In this document: one piece after another, positions 16,369 to 22,305 of the stretch
Layout: each line of letters begins with the position of its first letter
Numbering within the stretch: position 1 is the stretch's first letter
From: JBCCIM01 sp045106435
GTDB lineage: Bacteria; Bacteroidota; Rhodothermia; Rhodothermales; JAHQVL01
Direction of reading: 5' to 3'
DNA length: 22,305 nt
Assembly (NCBI GenBank): GCA_045106435.1
Contig: JBGCEN010000282.1
Span: 1-22,305, forward strand
Made by a program: the position numbers and the translations under genes
The notes under the pieces: model-generated
Seen by the model: the letters and a program-made list of their open reading frames with translations, nothing else
Databases searched by the model: none
Told to the model about the DNA's origin: nothing

Positions 16369-17157
16369 TTAACGAAAAAGGTTCGTCTCCCTCTCTGTTA
16401 CATACTGGCGTTCTTCGGGCTGATACGTTCGCTCGACAATGGAAAAACGATCCTTTTGAATTTCAATAAGATTATAGAAATTCCGAAGTTTGTTAGTCCG
16501 CCGGCCCCGGTCGCTCGTGGCTGTACCAGCGCTGGCAATCACTGGATTTTTGGCATTGTCTCGATCAGGAGACTCAACATGGGATACATGCACGTGGCCG
16601 CATAAGATGAGATTAACGCCGTGCCTGCGTGCAGTATTAAAGGTGGCCGGCCCTTCGATACAGATATCGTGAGGCTTTAGTGCATCGATGGTAACAAGAT
16701 GGTGGTGGAGCATGAGTATTTTGAATACACCAGCCGGTTGCTTCTCAAAATACTCAGCAATGGCACGATCGGTTGCCGGCGTTATCTTGCCCCCTTTGAT
16801 GGTGTGCCCATGGGCAGAATTGATGCCCAGTAACGCCAAACCCGGCAACTCAAAAGATCTGATGAGTTGCTCACCGAAATAATCCTGAAAACGAGCCACC
16901 GGCTTTCTTAGTCTGGCCATGGGCTTCCACCAGGGGAAAACATCATGATTGCCTGGTACAACGATCTGCGGAGCGGTGAAACGACGTAAAAAGACTACTG
17001 CGTCACTGAATTGAGTGGGTAACGCACGTTGCGTCAGGTCTCCACTAACGGCAATCACATCGACACCCGCATCTTCAATGTCCTCAAAGAGGGCATCTAG
17101 AATATGCGGGTGCGCGATGCGGCCAAAATGGATGTCGGAGAGATGCGCGATTTTCAT
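16369..17157 (-). CDS. Calcineurin-like metallophosphoesterase
   Basis: The 262-residue cytoplasmic enzyme has every metal-binding motif of the calcineurin-like phosphoesterase fold: DIH (D8, H10), GDLTQ (D40), GNHD (N70, H71), a histidine in LMLHHH (148-153), and GHVH (H188, H190). These coordinate two metals for phosphodiester or phosphomonoester hydrolysis. The arrangement resembles class III cyclic-nucleotide phosphodiesterases (CpdA/Rv0805 type), but that substrate is only a guess. It starts 36 bases after the E2 gene stop on the same strand, so it may be a last, read-through gene of the pyruvate dehydrogenase unit. The ATG begins MKIAHLSDIHFG, the standard family start. Confidence 0.9.
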   Translation of the reverse strand: MKIAHLSDIHFGRIAHPHILDALFEDIEDAGVDVIAVSGDLTQRALPTQFSDAVVFLRRFTAPQIVVPGNHDVFPWWKPMARLRKPVARFQDYFGEQLIRSFELPGLALLGINSAHGHTIKGGKITPATDRAIAEYFEKQPAGVFKILMLHHHLVTIDALKPHDICIEGPATFNTARRHGVNLILCGHVHVSHVESPDRDNAKNPVIASAGTATSDRGRRTNKLRNFYNLIEIQKDRFSIVERTYQPEERQYVTERETNLFR

Positions 17158-17193
17158 CGCATCAAGAACCCATATACTGATCAGGTTCTGTCA

Positions 17194-18510
17194 TTACAGC
17201 ATCATGCCCATTGGTTGCTCAAGATACTGCTTCACTGTATTCAGGAATTGTGCGCCTGTAGCACCATCTACAACACGATGATCACAGGACAAGCTCAACT
17301 TCATTCGCTTCCCGGGCACAACGGCACCGTCTTTCACAACAGGCACATCTCTAATAGCGCCTATCGCCATAATACATGCGTTAGGAGGATTGATGATGGC
17401 GGTAAATTCCTCTATACCAAACATACCGAGGTTACTGGTAGAGAAAGTTGAGCCTTCAAACTCATGCGGCTGCAATTTGCGATCTCTCGCTTTACCGGCT
17501 AATTCCTTTGTTTCAGCCGAAATCTGTCCCAATCCCTTGTTGTCTGCGTTTCTTATCACCGGCGTGATCAATCCTTCATCGATCGCAACAGCGATCGCAA
17601 CATGCACTTCGTTGTGTAATCGAATTTCGCCTTCATGTTCTAAATAAGAAGCATTCACATAGGGATGCTGTCTCAAAGCCAAAGCGCATGATTTGGTGAT
17701 GAGGTCGTTAAACGAAATTTTACTACCGCCCTGAGAAATCGCGAGTTCGTTTAGTTGCTTCCGGAACGCCATAGACTGCTCCATATCAACATCTACCGTA
17801 AGATAGAAGTGTGGTGCAGTGAACTTGCTCTCTGAAAGCCGGCGGGAAATGGCTTTTCTCATTTGAGAAAGAGGAATTGCTTCGTAGGCATCTCCTGCAG
17901 CTATTGCTGGCTGACGGACAACAGGTTTTGCATCAGGCACTTGTTCAACAGGCGCTGAAACTGCCGGCAATGTAGTGCCAGAAGCAATTAAACGCTCCAC
18001 ATCCCTGCGCACAATACGCCCATCAGGGCCGGAGCCACTTACAGACGCAAGATTTAAACCATGCTCACTCGCCATGCGGCGCGCAAGTGGTGATGCTTTT
18101 AGCCGGCCACTCTCAACATTTGCAACTTCAACTGGAGCAGCTGCGCCATCACCGGAAGGCGTAGCGGCATCAGATACCTGACTAGTCGTTTCCGGAGCAG
18201 TAGATGGAGCTGCTTCTGTCGCTGCGCCATCTCCACCGCCGTATCTAGCCAAAACGGCAGATACATCTTCTCCAGCATTACCGAGGATGGCAATCAGGCC
18301 ACCAATGGCAATAGAGTCTCCTTCGCCGGCAACACGCTTCAACAACACCCCATCATCATAAACTTCCAGGTCCATTGTTGCTTTATCAGTCTCGACCTGG
18401 GCAATGACGTCGCCGGCTGAAACAGGGGCACCTTCTTCTGCCAACCATGATACAAGTACCCCCTCCTCCATCGTGTCGCTCATCTTAGGCATTTCTACTG
18501 GAATAGCCAT
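17194..18510 (-). CDS. pdhC: Pyruvate dehydrogenase E2, dihydrolipoamide acetyltransferase
   Basis: E2 is the core of the pyruvate dehydrogenase complex and transfers the acetyl group from E1 to CoA. One N-terminal lipoyl domain (about 3-80) carries the lipoylated lysine K43 in ETDKATMDLE. An Ala/Pro/Thr-rich linker (about 92-135) leads to the peripheral subunit-binding domain (138-174, KASPLARRMASEHGL). A second linker precedes the catalytic domain (about 208-438), with the active-site HRVVDGATGAQF (H411, D415). The 438 residues are typical for a one-lipoyl E2. It is the third gene of pdhA-pdhB-pdhC; acetyl rather than another acyl substrate is inferred from that order and best-known relatives. 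AGAGAG close to the ATG may serve as a ribosome binding site. The 110-base gap before it holds interleaved inverted repeats. E3 is not in the window. Confidence 0.93.
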   Translation of the reverse strand: MAIPVEMPKMSDTMEEGVLVSWLAEEGAPVSAGDVIAQVETDKATMDLEVYDDGVLLKRVAGEGDSIAIGGLIAILGNAGEDVSAVLARYGGGDGAATEAAPSTAPETTSQVSDAATPSGDGAAAPVEVANVESGRLKASPLARRMASEHGLNLASVSGSGPDGRIVRRDVERLIASGTTLPAVSAPVEQVPDAKPVVRQPAIAAGDAYEAIPLSQMRKAISRRLSESKFTAPHFYLTVDVDMEQSMAFRKQLNELAISQGGSKISFNDLITKSCALALRQHPYVNASYLEHEGEIRLHNEVHVAIAVAIDEGLITPVIRNADNKGLGQISAETKELAGKARDRKLQPHEFEGSTFSTSNLGMFGIEEFTAIINPPNACIMAIGAIRDVPVVKDGAVVPGKRMKLSLSCDHRVVDGATGAQFLNTVKQYLEQPMGMML

Positions 18511-18552
18511 TCTCTCTTCGGGTTCAAAGTTTAAAATTTAATATTCAAAGTA

Positions 18553-18603
18553 TTGGTTCAGCGCTATTTCAATGTTGATCCAAATCTGAACCAACATTGA
18601 AAT
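18553..18603 (-). repeat. Two interleaved inverted repeats between pdhB and pdhC
   Basis: Pair A is TTGGTTCAG (18553-18561) with CTGAACCAA (18586-18594). Pair B is ATTTCAATGTTG (18566-18577) with CAACATTGAAAT (18592-18603). Both are perfect, they alternate, and three bases (18592-18594) are shared. In the pdh transcript the order is B, A, B, A, the order of an H-type pseudoknot or of two mutually exclusive hairpins. It lies 42 bases before the pdhC start and 17 bases after the pdhB stop. A role is inferred, not shown. Confidence 0.8.
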
Positions 18604-18620
18604 CCGTTCTGTACTCAAAC

Positions 18621-19601
18621 TCACTTATACATGACCTGCCGGCACGCTTTGTAGGTATCTTCCGCGCTTGGCATATAATAATCGATCAAATTCTTGGCGT
18701 AAGGCGCCGGCGTATCTTTCGCTGTTACACGAAGTACCGGAGCATCCAGGTAATCAAATGCTTCTCGCTGTACCTGGAAGCCAATTTCTGAAGCGATACT
18801 GGCAAAAGGATTGCTCTCATCAACAACCACACATCTGTTGGTTTTTTTGACAGAGGCAATAATTGTATCAATATCCAGTGGACGAATTGTACGTGGATCA
18901 ATGACTTCTGGATTGAACCCTTCAGCAGCCAGCATTTCTGCGGCTTTCATGGCTACCCAGTAGCTTTTGTTATGGCCAATAATGGTGACATCTGTACCTT
19001 CCCGTGCAATTCTCGCTTTTCCAATAGGGATCAAGTAATCTTTGGCGTCGGACACTTCGCCCTTCATGCCATACATCACTTCACTTTCCATAAACAACAC
19101 AGGATCGTCATCTCTAATAGATGACTTCAACAATCCTTTTGCGTCGTCAGGATTTGAGATAGAAACAATTTTCAGCCCCGGTATCGTGGAGAAAATTGAC
19201 TCAAATGAAGTATTGTGCGTAGCTGCAAGCTGGCCGGCAGCACCATTCGGTCCGCGAAAAACGATAGGAAATTTAAACTGGCCACCAGACATGTAACGGA
19301 CTTTCGCCGCGTTATTGATCAACTGGTCCATCGCTACCATCGAGAAGTTAAATGTCATAAACTCGATAATGGGGCGTAAACCATTCATAGCTGATCCAAT
19401 GCCCAGGCCGACAAAGCCGTTTTCCGCAATAGGTGTATCAATAACACGCTTGGGGCCAAACTGCTTCAGCATCCCTTCGCTCACTTTGTAAGCGCCGTTG
19501 TACTGTGAGACTTCCTCACCCATGAGATAGATATTCTCATCCCGCTCCATCTCCTCAACCATTGCCGCACGAATTGCTTCTCTTAATTGTAATTCTGCCA
19601 T
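18621..19601 (-). CDS. pdhB: Pyruvate dehydrogenase E1 component beta subunit
   Basis: This subunit pairs with E1 alpha to form the thiamine diphosphate-dependent decarboxylase of the complex. The 326-residue protein has the full transketolase-like pyrimidine-binding half, with LMGEEVSQYNGAYKVSEGML, RVIDTPIAENGFVGLGIGSA, FRGPNGAAGQLAATHNTSFE and PGLKIVSISNPDDAKGLL. The C-terminal transketolase domain contains EVIDPRTIRPLD and ends with VTAKDTPAPYAKNL. The histidine in ATHNTSFE sits at the conserved active-site position of the family, although the surrounding residues differ from the common HSQ form. It lies 117 bases after pdhA and 110 bases before pdhC. The ATG has no good ribosome binding site. 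Confidence 0.95.
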   Translation of the reverse strand: MAELQLREAIRAAMVEEMERDENIYLMGEEVSQYNGAYKVSEGMLKQFGPKRVIDTPIAENGFVGLGIGSAMNGLRPIIEFMTFNFSMVAMDQLINNAAKVRYMSGGQFKFPIVFRGPNGAAGQLAATHNTSFESIFSTIPGLKIVSISNPDDAKGLLKSSIRDDDPVLFMESEVMYGMKGEVSDAKDYLIPIGKARIAREGTDVTIIGHNKSYWVAMKAAEMLAAEGFNPEVIDPRTIRPLDIDTIIASVKKTNRCVVVDESNPFASIASEIGFQVQREAFDYLDAPVLRVTAKDTPAPYAKNLIDYYMPSAEDTYKACRQVMYK

Positions 19602-19718
19602 CTTTATAAAATTCGATTCAATGTTTCATTTCTTATAGCCCTTGATAGTAAGCGTATCAGAAATGACAATATCAGCTGAAGAAGAACTTAAATATTCTTC
19701 CTTGTGTCGTAAAAATTA

Positions 19719-20867
19719 CTACGTAGTCAAAGGAAAATTATTTTCTCCGTAGATATCTTCGTAAATCGTTTCAAGGGCCGGCGCAGGGCTGTTTTCTGCA
19801 AATTCTACCGACTCCATCACTTGCTGCTTAACAGCATCGTCTATTTTATCAAGCGCTGCGTTTGTCGCCATCTTATGCTCCAGCAAGTAGGCTTTTAAGC
19901 GCAGGATAGGATCCTCGTCTTTTTTGGCGTCCAGCTCTTCTTTTGTACGGTATTTTTGCGGGTCACTCATGGAGTGTCCTCTATAACGGTACGTACGAAT
20001 CTCAATCAGAGATGGCTTGTTCTTGCGTGCAAGACCAACATGATGCTTCATGGCCTCATAAACGCTGAACACGTCCATACCACTGACAAGCGAACTTGGC
20101 ATGTCATAGCTGAGTGCCTGTTTGTAAAGATCTGGCTCAGCTGCAGCACGTTCAACGGCGGTACCCATCGCGTACTGATTGTTTTCCACGATGAAGATCA
20201 CAGGGAGATCATAAAGAGAGGCAAGGTTGGCCGCTTCATGGAAGGCCCCCTGATGAATGGCACCATCACCAAAGAAGGTAAGACAAACGGTATCTTCTCC
20301 TTTATATTTATTGGCAAATGCGATTCCGGTACCAACGGGAATGTGCGCTCCCACGATGCCGTGGCCGCCCATCATTTTCAATTCGGCGTCAAAATAGTGC
20401 ATTGACCCACCTTTACCGCGTGAGCAACCACCTATTTTACCAAACAGCTCCGCCATACAAGCGTTTGCGTCCATCCCCAGGGCAAGACCAAGTCCGTGAT
20501 CCCGATATGCGGTGATAACAGAATCTTCGCCAATACGCAGCGCCTGCGCAGCGCCTGTTGAGATCGCCTCCTGCCCTATGTATAAATGCAGAAAACCGCC
20601 GATTTTCTGTTTTCCATACATCTGCGCGGCTCTTTCTTCGAATCTCCGCTGAAGCAGCATGTTCTCATACATATCCAGGACCTGGGCTTTTGTCAGGCCC
20701 AGTTGCCGATGTGTTTTATTACTTGGCGGATACGTATTAAAAGAGACTGTCATCGATTGAGCCTCAGGAAATCCAGCAGAATGTCCATTGACATTCTTCC
20801 TGGACGCTGCGGCAGTCTTCGCTACCGGCTTCTTCTTTACTGTCTTTTTACCTGTTTCGCTTGCCAT
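19719..20867 (-). CDS. pdhA: Pyruvate dehydrogenase E1 component alpha subunit
   Basis: E1 alpha binds the diphosphate of thiamine diphosphate and, with E1 beta, decarboxylates pyruvate and acetylates the E2 lipoyl arm. The 382-residue protein has the TPP-magnesium motif starting GDGAIHQGAFHEAANLA at 200 and ending VENN at 230. It also has GKGGSMHYFD (151-160) and the ordered-loop signature RYRGHSMSDPQKYR (294-307). Ahead of the fold is a tail of about 55 residues that starts with lysine- and alanine-rich sequence (GKKTVKKKPVAKTAAASRK); many homologues are shorter. The tail begins at the first ATG, and no better internal start is obvious. It is the first gene of the pdhABC unit and is divergent from the sigma-factor gene, so its promoter must lie in the 634-base gap to the right. 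Confidence 0.95.
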   Translation of the reverse strand: MASETGKKTVKKKPVAKTAAASRKNVNGHSAGFPEAQSMTVSFNTYPPSNKTHRQLGLTKAQVLDMYENMLLQRRFEERAAQMYGKQKIGGFLHLYIGQEAISTGAAQALRIGEDSVITAYRDHGLGLALGMDANACMAELFGKIGGCSRGKGGSMHYFDAELKMMGGHGIVGAHIPVGTGIAFANKYKGEDTVCLTFFGDGAIHQGAFHEAANLASLYDLPVIFIVENNQYAMGTAVERAAAEPDLYKQALSYDMPSSLVSGMDVFSVYEAMKHHVGLARKNKPSLIEIRTYRYRGHSMSDPQKYRTKEELDAKKDEDPILRLKAYLLEHKMATNAALDKIDDAVKQQVMESVEFAENSPAPALETIYEDIYGENNFPLTT

Positions 20868-21501
20868 AGAATATGTATATGAATTTGAAACCCTATCTCG
20901 TCTTCAAGCAGAAGAAATATAACTTATATGTTACCCCGAATGAGCATCCTTATTAATACGGATACTACATTAAACTCGCCTCACTGCAAAACCCGTGCGA
21001 AAGGCGATTGATTTTCATCGCGTACAAGCCGGCTACGCCGAAGAACTACACACAAATCGCCAGGAATCAATTTTCCCTATCGCTGTCCCGCCGGTACACT
21101 TTGCAAACTACACCTTAAAGGGGAAGACCAAGGTTGCAGGAGCTGCCAGACATACATCTTATCGTCTGGCCAAATTTTCGTTCAGCATATTAATTTATGA
21201 AATACGCTTTTAAATATTTTTGTCCATCTCCCCTTATTTTTTGAGTAACGTGTGAACTTCTTGCATTAAAAGGTCCATCTGCACACGAATTCCCATAGAA
21301 TCGACACGGTTGAAGGGGTTTAACCTAAAATAGATCCCTTAAAGTACATTCTCTCACAAAATTTTGACACGGCCCTGACCAGGATCACTCAAGTACCTTA
21401 AAGTGAAACTGAGGCTCCCCTTTTGTGTTTGTAAATGCCATACAATTGTGACACATTGTTTTGTAACGCACCCAAAGGTGTTCGCACTAAACCCTTAAAG
21501 C
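20868..21501. other. 634-base divergent intergenic region (pdhA / ECF sigma gene)
   Basis: This gap must carry the promoters of both flanking genes. A 73-codon plus-strand frame from a GTG at 20995 has no recognised family and I leave it uncalled. The right half is rich in short repeats (CCTTAAAG, GACACGG, GTCCATCT), described separately. I see no tRNA, riboswitch or intrinsic terminator, and no -10/-35 pair that I would trust. Confidence 0.65.
21113..21500 (+). repeat. Dispersed CCTTAAAG / GACACGG / GTCCATCT motifs upstream of the sigma gene
   Basis: CCTTAAAG occurs at 21113-21120, 21337-21344, 21396-21403 and 21493-21500; the last copy ends one base before the sigma ATG. GACACGG occurs at 21303-21309 and 21366-21372, each followed 30 to 34 bases later by a CCTTAAAG. 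GTCCATCT occurs at 21222-21229 and 21273-21280. They could be binding sites of the sigma factor or another regulator. The function is inferred. Confidence 0.5.
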
Positions 21502-22095
21502 ATGCAAGTTCAACCTAAAGATACTTCAGGTGAAATAGATCTGGATGCCCTTTTAAAAGGAGATGCTGTCGCGTTTGAACAGCTTGTGCAGCAGGAAAGC
21601 CCCCGGCTCTTCCGCATGATTATGCGCATTGTACAAGATGAAGACGAAGCGCGTAGTGTGATGCAGGAGACGTACCTCCAGGCATTTAAAAGGCTAGATA
21701 CTTTTCGCCGCGAATCCAAGTTTTCGACCTGGCTATATGCCATTGGGTTAAATTTGGCGCGGGCCTCATTGCGTAAAATGAAACGCTTTGACGCTTTAGA
21801 AGAAGACAAGATTGATAGACTTCAGCCAAGTTTCTCGAGCGGTATGTTTGCCGAAACTTTTGAAACCTGGAATCCGCAAAAAACGGCGGAACGGTCTGAA
21901 AGAAAGCAACTGGTCCATAAAGCCATTGCGGAACTGCCAACCGATTACCGTACGATTCTGACAATGCGCGACATTGAAGAGCTTTCAACAACTGAAGTAG
22001 CACAAGTGCTGGATATTAGCGAAGGCGCCGTCCGCGTTCGGCTTCATAGAGCACGTCAGGCTTTACGCAAGCTACTAGACAAATACTTCCGCTAG
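21502..22095 (+). CDS. ECF-type RNA polymerase sigma factor (RpoE-like)
   Basis: This is an alternative sigma factor of the sigma-70 extracytoplasmic-function class, which directs RNA polymerase to a stress or envelope regulon. Of its 197 residues, region 2 spans about 24-92 with AFEQLVQQESPRLFRMIMRI, DEARSVMQETYLQAFKRLD and FSTWLYAIGLNLARASLRK. A linker of about 40 residues leads to region 4 (about 135-190), with AIAELPTDYRTILTMRDIE and the helix-turn-helix STTEVAQVLDISEGAVRVRLHRAR. The N-terminus and linker look like the RpoE group. The start is the ATG at 21502 with no Shine-Dalgarno sequence. A zinc-finger gene starts 31 bases downstream on the same strand and is probably its anti-sigma factor. 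Confidence 0.94.
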   Translation: MQVQPKDTSGEIDLDALLKGDAVAFEQLVQQESPRLFRMIMRIVQDEDEARSVMQETYLQAFKRLDTFRRESKFSTWLYAIGLNLARASLRKMKRFDALEEDKIDRLQPSFSSGMFAETFETWNPQKTAERSERKQLVHKAIAELPTDYRTILTMRDIEELSTTEVAQVLDISEGAVRVRLHRARQALRKLLDKYFR

Positions 22096-22126
22096 TTTTA
22101 TCCAGATATATTAAACTGTAATATTT

Positions 22127-22305
22127 ATGAACTTAGTAGATAAAATTCGAAATTACTTCGACCCAATGCTCTCTTGCGAACAGGTCAATAATTTCATCCT
22201 AGACTACCTGGAAGACCGGCTTCCCCAAGAGACTCATGCTAAATTCGAGAAGCATCTTAAGATGTGTGCTACATGCACGCCTTTTTTAGATCAATACAAA
22301 CAAAC
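22127..22305 (+). CDS. Probable zf-HC2 anti-sigma factor, 3' cut by window end
   Basis: An ATG at 22127 opens a frame that runs to the window edge (59 codons visible). It reads MNLVDKIRNYFDPMLSCEQV, with C17 and then H44, C48 and C51 in EKHLKMCATC. This gives the H-x3-C-x2-C zinc-binding pattern of zf-HC2 (ZAS-type) anti-sigma domains. Such proteins sequester the sigma factor encoded just upstream, and many continue into a transmembrane helix and a sensor domain, which cannot be seen here. The position 31 bases after the ECF sigma stop supports the role. The zinc-binding pattern is seen; the anti-sigma function is inferred. Confidence 0.8.
   Translation, partial: MNLVDKIRNYFDPMLSCEQVNNFILDYLEDRLPQETHAKFEKHLKMCATCTPFLDQYKQ

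Noticed and set aside
19718..19727. Palindrome ACTACGTAGT at the pdhA stop codon
   Set aside because: A single 10-base palindrome overlapping a stop codon, with no T-run or second copy; likely chance.
20995..21213. A 73-codon plus-strand frame in the pdhA/sigma gap
   Set aside because: GTG start with no ribosome binding site or recognised motif, and the CCTTAAAG repeat lies within it.
1..22305. CRISPR array, tRNA or rRNA genes
   Set aside because: No regularly spaced repeats and no tRNA-like or rRNA-like sequence were seen in any gap.

Overview
The window looks like chromosome from a member of the Bacteroidota/Rhodothermota side of the tree. The evidence is two secreted proteins ending in the 'NYPNPFNP' type C-terminal sorting domain of the type IX secretion system, near-absence of Shine-Dalgarno sequences (hrcA is the clear exception), moderate GC, and a Thermus-like AsnRS. 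A Rhodothermales-like marine bacterium is my best guess, by inference only. Nearly everything from 993 to 20867 is on the minus strand. The incomplete insertion sequence at the left edge and the sigma-factor locus at the right edge are on the plus strand.

Region by region: (1) 1-941, the 3' part of an IS3-family transposase cut by the window edge. (2) 993-3886, a DPM-like GT2 glycosyltransferase and a large polytopic membrane protein that resembles GT-C/'YYY' lipid-linked-sugar glycosyltransferases; they plausibly work together on envelope glycans. (3) 3920-7465, the heat-shock cluster hrcA-grpE-dnaJ followed by a flavin reductase-like gene. (4) 8015-9501, a nitroreductase-fold enzyme carrying the iodotyrosine deiodinase active-site signature and a periplasmic SIMPL (DUF541) protein. 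(5) 9588-12164, asparaginyl-tRNA synthetase with an unusual charged insertion, and a UbiA-like membrane protein. (6) 12273-16021, two T9SS-exported cohesin-fold proteins, one with four repeats plus DUF4397-like domains and one with a single repeat. (7) 16369-20867, pyruvate dehydrogenase genes pdhA-pdhB-pdhC (E1 alpha, E1 beta, E2) followed by a calcineurin-like phosphoesterase. (8) 20868-22305, a repeat-rich 634-base divergent intergenic region, an ECF sigma factor and the start of its probable zinc-finger anti-sigma factor.

No obviously new defence or mobile system is visible. The points most worth a second look are: a strong excess of the palindrome GCCGGC (about 44 copies counted by eye, in all codon phases and in gaps, absent from the insertion sequence); two overlapping, interleaved inverted repeats between pdhB and pdhC that could form a pseudoknot or competing hairpins; an intact iodotyrosine deiodinase-type catalytic triad in a bacterial enzyme; repeated CCTTAAAG and GACACGG motifs ahead of the sigma-factor gene; and an hrcA upstream region with no CIRCE element but another inverted repeat.
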